Source: Streptomyces sp. NBC_00425 (lineage in GTDB: Bacteria > Actinomycetota > Actinomycetes > Streptomycetales > Streptomycetaceae). From it: 64,000 bases of DNA. The position numbers were made by a program, and so were the translations under genes. The stretch spans positions 7,502,001 to 7,566,000 of the forward strand of contig NZ_CP107928.1 of assembly GCF_036030735.1 (NCBI RefSeq). Reading direction: 5' to 3'. The notes below the pieces were generated by a model. That model was not told where the DNA came from, searched no databases, and saw only the letters and a list, made by a program, of their open reading frames with translations. Shown one piece after another: positions 42,656 through 50,153 of the stretch; position 1 is the stretch's first letter, and every line of letters starts with the position of its first letter.

Positions 42656-43470
42656 GCATCCTCGGGATCTTCCGCCGGGAGGATCTTCACTCGCTGGCCG
42701 CCCCCTACGCGCTCGACGCACTCGAAGGGGACGAGCGGCGCCGCTTCGACAAGCATCTGAAGACCTGTGAACGCTGCTCGGCCGAGGTGCGGGCGCTGAC
42801 CGAGGACGCGGTGCGGCTCGCCTGGTCGACCGCCGCCCCGCCGCCGGCCGCCCTGCGCGACCGGGTGCTGGCCGCGGTGCAGAGAACCCCGCAGGAGTCC
42901 TCGCGCGCCCCGGCCCGGGAGCACGCGCCCCAACTGCCCCCGCACGTCTGGGGCACACGACCACCGCCCAAACGCTCCCGAGCGCCCCGCGCGCGCCGCC
43001 CGCTGTTCGTGCCGTTCGCGACGGCCACCGCCGCCGCGGCCCTCGTCGTCGCCTCGCTGTTCGCCGTCCAGGCGGACCGCACCCGGGACGAGCTGAACGC
43101 CGAGCGCACCCAGGCACGTGAGATCGCCCACGTTCTCGCAGCTCCCGACGCCCGGGCGAGCACCGGACGGGACGCCCGGGGCCGCAGTATCGGAGTGATC
43201 GCTTCCGCTGCGGACGGCGAGGCGATCGTGACCTTGAGCGGCTACGGCGATCTTCCGGCCGGGCAGGTGCATCAGCTGTGGCTCATGCGCCCCGGCGCGC
43301 AACCGCGCTCCCTGGGGCTCTTCGCGAGCGACACGCCCTTGGTCGCCAGCGGTCTCGACAAGGCCGCGACGTCACTCGCTGTGACCGTCGAGCCCGACGG
43401 GGGATCGCCGCAGCCCACTACACAGCCGGTTGTCCAACTCACCCTGAAATCGGTCGGATTCGGAGAGTGA
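42652..43470 (+). CDS. Anti-sigma factor, RskA-like with zinc motif
   Basis: The 272-aa membrane protein would bind the sigma factor in the cytoplasm and respond to an outside or redox signal. It has an N-terminal anti-sigma domain with His35-Cys39-Cys42 (HLKTCERC) typical of zinc-binding anti-sigmas, then a Pro/Arg-rich linker, one transmembrane helix (FATATAAAALVVASLFAVQ, about 122-140), and an extracellular RskA domain (DGEAIVTLSGYGDLPAGQVHQLWLM). The coupled ATGA start supports one-to-one control of the ECF factor. The signal is unknown. Confidence 0.92.
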   Translation: MSILGIFRREDLHSLAAPYALDALEGDERRRFDKHLKTCERCSAEVRALTEDAVRLAWSTAAPPPAALRDRVLAAVQRTPQESSRAPAREHAPQLPPHVWGTRPPPKRSRAPRARRPLFVPFATATAAAALVVASLFAVQADRTRDELNAERTQAREIAHVLAAPDARASTGRDARGRSIGVIASAADGEAIVTLSGYGDLPAGQVHQLWLMRPGAQPRSLGLFASDTPLVASGLDKAATSLAVTVEPDGGSPQPTTQPVVQLTLKSVGFGE

Positions 43471-43547
43471 TCGGGGAGGCGTCGTCAACCCCCTTACGGG
43501 GAAGGTGAATCCTGTGAGCTCGATACATGTGTGCCGCGACGGGGCGA

Positions 43548-43559
43548 TAGGGTTACCCT
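43548..43559 (+). promoter_or_regulatory. Small palindrome and -10-like box upstream of the 93-aa protein
   Basis: AGGGT-T-ACCCT (43549-43559) overlaps TAGGGT (43548-43553), about 40 nt before the start codon. It may be a -10 element or operator. The evidence is short. Confidence 0.3.
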
Positions 43560-43596
43560 GCCCGGGCCGGGTGGACTCGTACGGGTGGGGAGTGAC

Positions 43597-43878
43597 ATGG
43601 AACAGATAACGATGCACAGCAGGGCTAGGGTCCCCGCAATCACCTGCGGGAGCAGCGCGACCAGTTCGCGGCTGGACCGACATCTCTCGGTACTGGCGGG
43701 TCCCGCCATTCCGCAGCGCGAGACGCTCGAGGCGACCTCGCTCATGCGGGAGCTGACGGCCCGTGAGCCCGTACAGAACGCCGGCTCGACGACGGTGCGA
43801 GCACGGGTGAGCCGCGTCTCGCTCTTCGCCCCCCTGCGCCGCCTGCGCCGCTCGCTCTTCGGCGGGCACAAGCACTGA
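43597..43878 (+). CDS. Uncharacterised small basic protein (93 aa)
   Basis: This 93-aa protein begins MEQITMHSRARVPAITC and ends with a strongly basic segment FAPLRRLRRSLFGGHKH that may bind nucleic acid or membranes. No domain is recognised. GGGGAG lies 5 nt before the ATG, and base composition follows the neighbouring coding pattern, so it is probably real. It lies downstream of the anti-sigma gene but separated by 126 nt with its own possible promoter. Confidence 0.6.
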   Translation: MEQITMHSRARVPAITCGSSATSSRLDRHLSVLAGPAIPQRETLEATSLMRELTAREPVQNAGSTTVRARVSRVSLFAPLRRLRRSLFGGHKH

Positions 43879-43913
43879 CCGTCCGGCCCGCCCGTATGTA
43901 CTGAGTCCCGCGC

Positions 43914-45176
43914 TCAGGCGGTCACACCGTCCCGGCGCAGCGCTGCGATCTCCTCGTCCGTCATCCCCACGGCACGCAGCACTGCTTCGGTGTGCTCCCC
44001 GAGCGCGGGCACGTCCCCCATCGGCGCCTCCGTCCCACCCGGCAGCGTGATCGGGGGCAGCAGCGCCCGCAGCGGTCCGACCGGCGTCCCCACCTCTCGC
44101 CACCGCTCACGGGCCGCCAGCTGCGGATGTTCCGCGACCGCGGGCAGATCCCTCAGGCGTGCGCAGGCGATGCCCGCGTCCTCCAGCCGCGCCACCGCCT
44201 CGTCGGCGCCCAGCGCGCAGAGCGCCATTGCCACCAGCGCGTCCGTGCGTTCCCGGTTCGTCACCCGTGCCGCGTTCGTCGCGTACGCCGGGTCCATGCC
44301 CAACTCGGGTCGGCCGATGACCTGTTCGGCCAGCCGCCGCCACTCCCGGTCGTTCTGCACCGACAGCAGCACTCCTGCGCCGTCCGCCGTCGGGTAGGCG
44401 TCGTAGGGCGCGATCACCGCGTGCGCGAGACCGGTGCGCCGCGGGGGTACGCCCCCGTGCATCGTGTGATGGAGCGGATGCCCCATCCACTCCGCCAGCG
44501 ACTCCAGCATCGACACCTCCACCGGGCCGCCCCGCCCCGTCGTGCCCCGCCGCACCAGCGCGGCCAGCACGCCCGAGAAGGCGTACATGCCCGCGGCGAT
44601 GTCCGCCGCCGGGATGCCCGCCTTGACCGGCTGCTCCGGGGTCCCGGTCACCGACACCAGTCCGGCCTCGCACTGCACGAGCATGTCGTACGCACGTTTG
44701 TCCGCGTAGGGGCCGCCGGCGCCGTAGCCGGAGACGTCGACCGCCACGAGCCGCGGGTGCGCCGCGCACAGGGTGGCCGCGTCCAGGCCGAGCCGGGCCG
44801 CGGCCCCCTGCGCCAGGTTCTGCACGAACACGTCCGCGCCGGCGATCAGCCGGCGCACCACGGCCAGGCCGCGCGGATCCTTCAGGTCCAGCGCGATCGA
44901 CTCCTTGCCGCGGTTGCACCACACGAAGTGCGAGGCGAGGCCGCCGGCGGCGGTGTCGTAGCCGCGCGCGAAGTCGCCGCCGTCGATCCGCTCGACCTTG
45001 ATCACCCGGGCGCCGAGGTCGGCGAGCTGCCGGGTCGCGAACGGCGCCGCGACGGCCTGCTCGACCGCGACGACGGTGAGCCCCTCGAGGGGCAGCGGCT
45101 CCGGCCGGGGCTCCGGCCGGGACGGGGGACGAGGCGTGTGCTGGGGCTGGGGCGGCTGGTCCATGGGGTGGATCAT
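43914..45176 (-). CDS. CaiB/BaiF-family CoA transferase (class III)
   Basis: The 420-aa family III CoA transferase moves CoA between carboxylic acids. Characteristic segments are GLTVVAVEQAVAAPFATRQLADLGARVIKVERIDGGDFARGYD, the catalytic-Asp region QNLAQGAAARLGLD...VAVDVSGYG, and SVQNDREWRRLAEQVIG. The exact acid pair is unknown. The N terminus has a Pro/Arg-rich leader; ATG at 45176 or 45164 (MDQPP) may start it. The gene stands alone between unrelated neighbours. Confidence 0.88.
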   Translation of the reverse strand: MIHPMDQPPQPQHTPRPPSRPEPRPEPLPLEGLTVVAVEQAVAAPFATRQLADLGARVIKVERIDGGDFARGYDTAAGGLASHFVWCNRGKESIALDLKDPRGLAVVRRLIAGADVFVQNLAQGAAARLGLDAATLCAAHPRLVAVDVSGYGAGGPYADKRAYDMLVQCEAGLVSVTGTPEQPVKAGIPAADIAAGMYAFSGVLAALVRRGTTGRGGPVEVSMLESLAEWMGHPLHHTMHGGVPPRRTGLAHAVIAPYDAYPTADGAGVLLSVQNDREWRRLAEQVIGRPELGMDPAYATNAARVTNRERTDALVAMALCALGADEAVARLEDAGIACARLRDLPAVAEHPQLAARERWREVGTPVGPLRALLPPITLPGGTEAPMGDVPALGEHTEAVLRAVGMTDEEIAALRRDGVTA

Positions 45177-45246
45177 GACCTCCGTCCGCCCGGTCTGTCA
45201 TGCGGGAGCCGGGCAGGTCCGGGCCGGACGGACCCGCGTACCGGCG

Positions 45247-46404
45247 CTAGATGAGGGCGAACTGGCCTTCCGGTCCCTCCTCGTGGTGGTCGAGGACCGT
45301 CGCCGGGTGACGTGCCGCGTCCGGGACCGGCAGGACGCCCGCCGCGCGCAGCTCCGCCGTGGTGACCGTGTCCGGTTCCGCCGCGGCCGACTCGGCCCGC
45401 CGTGCGCCGACTTCCGCGAGCAGCGCCAGCACCGTGATCAGTTCCAGGAGTTCCGAGGTCCACGACTGCTGCCAGGCCGCGGGGCGGATCGCGGCCAGCG
45501 TCCCCGGCTCGGCCTCCTGGGCCGTCCGTGCCGCGAACCAGCGCTCCAGGACCCGGACCCCGGGCTCCGACTCGGCGTCCCACGCCTCGGGCGGGACGGG
45601 CGACACCCGGCCGTCGTCCAGCCGGAGCGTCTCCTCGTCGCGGTCGTACCGCAGGGTGAGCGGGCGGGCCGGGATCGGGGCGCGGACGTAGGGCCGGCGG
45701 CCGCCGGGCAGTTTGGGCCGCTCGCCGTGCCGCCGCAGCAGCCACAGCACGCGACGGCCCGACTCGACGCCGTGCGCCCACAGCTCCCGGTCCCGGGTGA
45801 GCGGGACGGTGAGATCCGGGCGGACGGCGGTGAGGGTCCACGCCAGGAAGTCCACCGGATCGGGGGAGTGGCCCAGCCGGCGCAGCAGGTCGGGCAGGCC
45901 GGGCGCCAGGTTCGGCTCCACGCCGCCCGGCCGCCGGTACAGCGGCCGGATGCGGCCCGGCCGCAGCAGGGGCAGCACGGAGGTCGCCAGCAGGGGGCGC
46001 GTCGCCGTCTGCGGCGTCTCCACCACGAACACCTGGGCGTCGTCCGCGACCCTCCACAGCTCCGGGCGGGCGGTGTCGAGAAGACGGTGATCGGGGATCA
46101 GCCACTGCTCGTCGAAGGGCGCCGCCAGCACCCGTACGGGCTCGGGGCAGGGGCCGACGGCGCGGGCCAGCCGTTCGGTGCCGCCGGACCGGCCGGGCAG
46201 CTGCCCGACCGCCGTGTACAGGGTGCGTGAGCGCGTCGGCTCGAAGAGGGCCTCGCGGTCGGGGCCCTCGGCCTTCAGCAGCGCGTCCCAGCGGGCCTTC
46301 AGGGACGCCGGGTCGGGCGCCGTCGGCCACCCCCGACCGAGCCGCGGCGGTGCGACGGACCACGGCATGAGGTCCGCAAGCTGCGGAGCGTCGTCGGGCG
46401 TCAC
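45247..46404 (-). CDS. Type ISP restriction enzyme C-terminal-domain-like protein, stand-alone
   Basis: The 385-aa protein resembles the C-terminal specificity part of type ISP (LlaBIII-like) restriction-modification enzymes: APFDEQWLIPDHRLLDTARPELWR and ADDAQVFVVETP fit the RPFDxRWxYYxPRLxDRPRPELWR-type pattern. No helicase or methyltransferase module is attached or adjacent. It may be a repurposed orphan domain. The frame is open to 46452. The GTG at 46404 is chosen because TACGAT lies exactly 7 nt upstream, a leaderless arrangement, and no ribosome site precedes any upstream start. Confidence 0.72.
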   Translation of the reverse strand: MTPDDAPQLADLMPWSVAPPRLGRGWPTAPDPASLKARWDALLKAEGPDREALFEPTRSRTLYTAVGQLPGRSGGTERLARAVGPCPEPVRVLAAPFDEQWLIPDHRLLDTARPELWRVADDAQVFVVETPQTATRPLLATSVLPLLRPGRIRPLYRRPGGVEPNLAPGLPDLLRRLGHSPDPVDFLAWTLTAVRPDLTVPLTRDRELWAHGVESGRRVLWLLRRHGERPKLPGGRRPYVRAPIPARPLTLRYDRDEETLRLDDGRVSPVPPEAWDAESEPGVRVLERWFAARTAQEAEPGTLAAIRPAAWQQSWTSELLELITVLALLAEVGARRAESAAAEPDTVTTAELRAAGVLPVPDAARHPATVLDHHEEGPEGQFALI

Positions 46405-46411
46405 GCCGGGC

Positions 46412-46417
46412 ATCGTA
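46412..46417 (-). promoter_or_regulatory. -10 box (TACGAT) of the leaderless ISP-domain gene
   Basis: Reverse-strand TACGAT ends 7 nt before GTG 46404. Upstream in-frame starts have no ribosome site. Confidence 0.4.
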
Positions 46418-46448
46418 CGACGGCTCGCGGACCGCGTGGCACGGTGCG

Positions 46449-47198
46449 TCACGTCGCGTCGAGGGTGACCGTGAAGGAGAAACGGTCGCCCCGGTAGTGG
46501 ATGACGGCCGCGTCCAGGGCCCGGCCGTCGGAGTCGTAGGTGACGCCCGTGTAGTGCAGGATCGGGCTCAGCAGCGGGACCCGGAGCAGCTGCGCCGTCT
46601 CGGGGTCCGCGAGCCGCGCCTCCACCGTGTCGGTGATGCGGCCGATGTCCACGCCGACGACGTCCCGCAGCACCTTCGTCATCGGCCAGCGGACCAGGTC
46701 GTCCGGGTCGATGCGGGCGGCGAGCTCGGGACGGACGTAGTTGCGGGCGTGGTTGGTGGGCTCGCCCGTCTTCTCGTCGCTTCGCAGGCGGTGGTACGTC
46801 CCCACCTCCGCGAGGTCCGGGAAGTGCTCGGCGACCTCGGCGGGGACGGCCGCCCGGCCGTGGTCCAGCAGCTCGGTCGCCATCCCGGACTGCTGGGCCA
46901 CGATCGCGTCGACCGAGCCCAGCAGCCGGACCGGGGCCCCGCGCCGCGCCGTGGGCTCGATGAACGTGCCCCGGCGGCGGTGCCGGGTGATCAGCCCCTC
47001 GTCCTCGAGCTCCTTCAGGGCCTGCCGCATGGTCAGCACGCTCACCCCGTAGTGCCCGGCCAACTGCTCCTCCGTCGGCAGCCGCAGGGGGTCCCGGGGC
47101 GAGCGGCCGAGTATCGAGGCGCGCAGCGACTGCGACACCTGGTACCAGAGCGGCAGCTTTCGGGTGAGGACGATCGAGTCCGGGGCGAAGGAGGTCAC
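46449..47198 (-). CDS. GntR/HutC-family regulator, probable regulator of hmgA
   Basis: The 249-aa regulator has an N-terminal winged helix (PLWYQVSQSLRASILGR, LPTEEQLAGHYGVSVLTMRQALKELEDEGLITRHRRRGTF) and a UTRA ligand domain (DEKTGEPTNHARNYVRP, ITDTVEARLADPETAQLLRVP). HutC-type proteins bind small metabolites. It lies just downstream of hmgA on the same strand, with 27 nt between them, so homogentisate or a related tyrosine breakdown product is a reasonable ligand guess. Confidence 0.9.
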   Translation of the reverse strand: MTSFAPDSIVLTRKLPLWYQVSQSLRASILGRSPRDPLRLPTEEQLAGHYGVSVLTMRQALKELEDEGLITRHRRRGTFIEPTARRGAPVRLLGSVDAIVAQQSGMATELLDHGRAAVPAEVAEHFPDLAEVGTYHRLRSDEKTGEPTNHARNYVRPELAARIDPDDLVRWPMTKVLRDVVGVDIGRITDTVEARLADPETAQLLRVPLLSPILHYTGVTYDSDGRALDAAVIHYRGDRFSFTVTLDAT

Positions 47199-47225
47199 GG
47201 GCCTATCCGTACCGGTCGGGAACGT

Positions 47226-48578
47226 TCAGTGCAATGTGCCGTCGGACGTTCCGGCGGACGGACGGAAGTGACGCTCGAGGCCCTGCCACACGTCGTCGTA
47301 GCGCTGCTGCAGATGATCCGCCCGCGCCGCCTGCGGGGTGAGGACGAGCGGCCAGCGCGTCTCGAACATGAACGCCAGCCCGTCGTCGACCTTGTGCGGC
47401 TTCAGGTCGGCGGCGCTCGCACGGTCGAACGTCTCACGGTCGGGGCCGTGCGCCGACATCATGTTGTGCAGCGAGCCGCCGCCCGGCACGAAGCCCCCCT
47501 TCCCGGCCGTCTTGGCGTCGTAGGCGCCCTCGATCAGGCCCATGTACTCGCTCATCACGTTCCGGTGGAAGTACGGCGGCCGGAAGGTGTCCTCGCCGAC
47601 CAGCCAGCGCGGGGCGAAGACCACGAAGTCCACGCCGGCCAGGCCGGGGGTGTCGGACGGGGACGTCAGCACGGTGAAGATCGACGGGTCCGGGTGGTCG
47701 TAGGAGACCGACCCGATGACGTTGAAGCGGCGCAGGTCGTACACGTACGGCACGAGGTTGCCGTGCCAGGCGACGACGTCGAGCGGGGAGTGGTCGTAGG
47801 TCGCGCTCCACAGGTGGCCGCAGAACTTGTTGACCACCTCCACCGGTCCCTCGACGTCCTCGTAGGCGGCGACCGGCGCCCGGAAGTCGCGCGGGTTGGC
47901 GAGGCCGTTGGCGCCGATCGGCCCGAGGTCGGGGAGCCGGAAGGGGGCGCCGTAGTTCTCGCAGACGTAACCGCGGGCCGAGCCGTCCAGCAGGTCGACG
48001 CGGAAGCGGACCCCGCGCGGGATCAGCGCGACATGGCCGGGCTCGGCGTGCAGCAGCCCGAACTCCGTGCGCAGCAGGAGCCCGCCGTGCTCGGGGACGA
48101 TCAGCAGCTCGCCGTCGGCGTTCCCGAAGACGCGGTCCATGCCGGCGTTCGCGTGGTACAGGTGCACGGCCATGCCGCTGCGCTGGGCGGCGTCCCCGTT
48201 GCCGCCGACGGTCCACAGGCCGGCCAGGAAGTCGGTGCCCCCGGGCGGCTCCGGCAGCGGGTCCCAGCGCAGCCGGTTCGGATCGGCGACGGTCTGTGTG
48301 AAGGGGCCGGTGCGCAGCGCCCCGTCCGGGGCCCGGGTGAAGGCCGGGTGCGCGGCCGACGGGCGGATCCGGTACAGCCAGGAGCGGCGGTTGTGGGCGC
48401 GCGGCTCGGTGAACGCCGTGCCGCTGAGCTGCTCGGCGTACAGGCCGAGGGGCGCGCGCTGGGGCGAGTTGCGGCCGTCGGGCAGGGCCCCGGGGACGGC
48501 CTCCGAGGCGTGTTCGTTGCCGAACCCGCTGAGGTGGGCCGGCCCCTCGGCCGTCTTGCGTGCGTCCCCGCTGCTCAT
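47226..48578 (-). CDS. hmgA: Homogentisate 1,2-dioxygenase
   Basis: The 450-aa iron enzyme opens the ring of homogentisate to maleylacetoacetate in tyrosine/phenylalanine catabolism. Conserved segments are [54 protein letters not shown] (Fe ligands His and Glu) and [12 protein letters not shown] (third Fe ligand His). Two ATGs lie side by side; the second (48578) is preferred because GGGAG is better spaced. A GntR/HutC gene follows. No fumarylacetoacetase or isomerase gene is adjacent, so the later pathway steps are elsewhere. Confidence 0.96.
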   Translation of the reverse strand: MSSGDARKTAEGPAHLSGFGNEHASEAVPGALPDGRNSPQRAPLGLYAEQLSGTAFTEPRAHNRRSWLYRIRPSAAHPAFTRAPDGALRTGPFTQTVADPNRLRWDPLPEPPGGTDFLAGLWTVGGNGDAAQRSGMAVHLYHANAGMDRVFGNADGELLIVPEHGGLLLRTEFGLLHAEPGHVALIPRGVRFRVDLLDGSARGYVCENYGAPFRLPDLGPIGANGLANPRDFRAPVAAYEDVEGPVEVVNKFCGHLWSATYDHSPLDVVAWHGNLVPYVYDLRRFNVIGSVSYDHPDPSIFTVLTSPSDTPGLAGVDFVVFAPRWLVGEDTFRPPYFHRNVMSEYMGLIEGAYDAKTAGKGGFVPGGGSLHNMMSAHGPDRETFDRASAADLKPHKVDDGLAFMFETRWPLVLTPQAARADHLQQRYDDVWQGLERHFRPSAGTSDGTLH

Positions 48579-48599
48579 CATGGCTCCCTTGCCGGTGAT

Positions 48600-48619
48600 T
48601 CCTATGCAACACCGTAGGA
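48600..48619. promoter_or_regulatory. Candidate operator upstream of hmgA
   Basis: TCCTA-N10-TAGGA lies 22 nt before the hmgA start and in its likely promoter. It could be a binding site of the adjacent HutC regulator. Confidence 0.35.
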
Positions 48620-48739
48620 TTGCGGTTTCCCGGACGCAAGAGGTCCGCCGGAGGTCCGCCGGTGTCCTCCTCTCGGAGGACGATCACGGCACGGCCGGAA
48701 CCAGACTTCAGGGGGATCCGTGGGCGGGGGCCGGTGCTC

Positions 48740-48745
48740 TAGTGT
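48740..48745 (+). promoter_or_regulatory. -10 box of the leaderless lipoprotein gene
   Basis: TAGTGT ends exactly 7 nt before the ATG at 48753, with no ribosome site between. Confidence 0.45.
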
Positions 48746-48752
48746 CCGGTTC

Positions 48753-49343
48753 ATGTCGTGGACGCGCCCCCTTCCCGCCGCGCTCGCGGTCTCTGTCCTG
48801 TTGCTGACCGGATCCGCGGGCTGCGCCTCCGGCGACGGGCTCGGGCAGGGGACCGCGGCGTCGCCCTCGCCGGTCGGCAAGGTCCTGGACCACACGGACG
48901 ACGACGGGCGCCACTACCGCCAGGTGGCGCGGAAAGGGGCTCCGGAGGTCGGCGTGGAGGTCCAGCCGGACGGCTCGGGCGGCTGGGACGTGCGGCTGAA
49001 GCTGGCCAATTTCCGGTTCTCGCCGACGGGGGCGCCGCAGCGGGCCGTCACCGGTCGCGGCCTCGCCCGGCTCTACGTCGACGACCTGCCGGTCGCCGAC
49101 CTGCGCACCCTGGCGTACCGGATCCCGGCCGGCTATCTCCCGCACGGCACCCATCACGTCACCGCCCGTCTCTACGCGGACGACGCGACGGTCTGGGCGG
49201 TGGAGGGCAAGCCGGTGGAAGCCACGGCGGACGTCACGGCGTCGGAGTCCTCGGCCGCGTCCGCCGTGCCGCCCGGCGGGCTTTTGGCGGGTTCGCCGAC
49301 CGGGTCGCCGACCGGGCCCCCGACGGGGTCGCCGTCCCCCTGA
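48753..49343 (+). CDS. Secreted lipoprotein of unknown function
   Basis: The 196-aa lipoprotein starts with a lipobox signal peptide (LAVSVLLLTGSAGC, Cys at about 24). The mature part has repeated beta-rich segments (GGWDVRLKLANFRFSPTGAP, RLYVDDLPVADLRTLAYRIPAGYLPHGTHHVTARLYADDATVW) resembling CHRD/copper-related or immunoglobulin-like folds, and ends in a Ser/Thr/Pro tail of SPTG repeats. Function is unknown. TAGTGT lies 7 nt before the ATG, a leaderless layout. Confidence 0.75.
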   Translation: MSWTRPLPAALAVSVLLLTGSAGCASGDGLGQGTAASPSPVGKVLDHTDDDGRHYRQVARKGAPEVGVEVQPDGSGGWDVRLKLANFRFSPTGAPQRAVTGRGLARLYVDDLPVADLRTLAYRIPAGYLPHGTHHVTARLYADDATVWAVEGKPVEATADVTASESSAASAVPPGGLLAGSPTGSPTGPPTGSPSP

Positions 49344-49416
49344 GCGCGTTGAGTGCATCAGGCATGTTTCTCCGTACCCAGGGGTGAGGTTCACCCGGCC
49401 GCGGCGGAAAGGCATC

Positions 49417-50034
49417 ATGAAGTCCGTGCCCCAAGCGACATCGCTCCGTCGTGCGCCCGTGCAGCGGCGCAGTGCCGAACGGCTGACCAGGATCCTCGAC
49501 GCCTGCGCCGACCTGCTGGACGAGGTCGGCTACGACGCCCTGAGCACGCGGGCCGTCGCCGAGCGCGCCGGCGTCCCCATCGGCTCCGTCTACCGCTTCT
49601 TCGGCAACAAGCGGCAGATGGCCGACGCGCTCGCTCAGCGCAACCTCGAGCACTACTCCGAGCGCGTCACCGAGCGCCTGCGCGGAGCCCGGCAGGGCGA
49701 CTGGCGGACCGCGATGGACGCCGTGCTCGACGAGTACCTCGCCATGAAGCGCACCGCGCCCGGCTTCTCGCTCGTTGACTTCGGCAACCAGATCCCGGTC
49801 GGCGCGCGGCACGCCGAGCCCAACCACCGGGTCGCCGACCGGCTCACCGAGCTGCTGGCCGCCCACCTCGTCCGTGAACCCGACGACGATCTGCGCCGGG
49901 TGTTCCTGATCGCCGTGGAGACCGCGGACACCCTCGTCCATCTGGCCTTCCGGGTGGACCCGGAGGGGGACGCGAAAGTGATCGACGAGACCCGCGAGCT
50001 GCTGAGGGCGTATCTGGCCCGCGTGCTGGACTGA
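49417..50034 (+). CDS. TetR-family transcriptional regulator
   Basis: The 205-aa repressor has an N-terminal HTH (RLTRILDACADLLDEVGYDALSTRAVAERAGVPIGSVYRFFGNKRQMADAL) and a ligand-binding helical domain (FLIAVETADTLVHLAFRVD). It reads toward the molybdopterin oxidoreductase, which has a perfect TetR-type palindrome in its promoter. From memory, the gene at this place in S. coelicolor is SCO1712, described as a pleiotropic down-regulator of antibiotic production; orthology is not verified. GGAAAGG precedes the ATG at 49417. Confidence 0.92.
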   Translation: MKSVPQATSLRRAPVQRRSAERLTRILDACADLLDEVGYDALSTRAVAERAGVPIGSVYRFFGNKRQMADALAQRNLEHYSERVTERLRGARQGDWRTAMDAVLDEYLAMKRTAPGFSLVDFGNQIPVGARHAEPNHRVADRLTELLAAHLVREPDDDLRRVFLIAVETADTLVHLAFRVDPEGDAKVIDETRELLRAYLARVLD

Positions 50035-50098
50035 CCCACGCGCAGCGGCGGCCGGTGGCGCGGGCACGACCGCTTCCGGGCGGGACCTCCCCAGAAGT

Positions 50099-50114
50099 CA
50101 TACCGGTCGGTATG
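50099..50114 (+). promoter_or_regulatory. TetR-type operator before the molybdopterin oxidoreductase
   Basis: CATACCGGTCGGTATG is a perfect palindrome with 7-bp arms (CATACCG/CGGTATG). It overlaps a TATGCT -10-like box (50111-50116) and lies 40 nt before the start codon. The upstream TetR gene is the obvious candidate regulator. Confidence 0.7.
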
Positions 50115-50153
50115 CTCGGCCGGGACGAGGCAACGCCGCCCCCAGGAGGACCC

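Noticed and set aside
46405..46452. Longer start of the ISP-domain protein at 46452 or 46413
   Set aside because: No ribosome site precedes either start, and the -10 box TACGAT lies 7 nt before GTG 46404, fitting a leaderless start.
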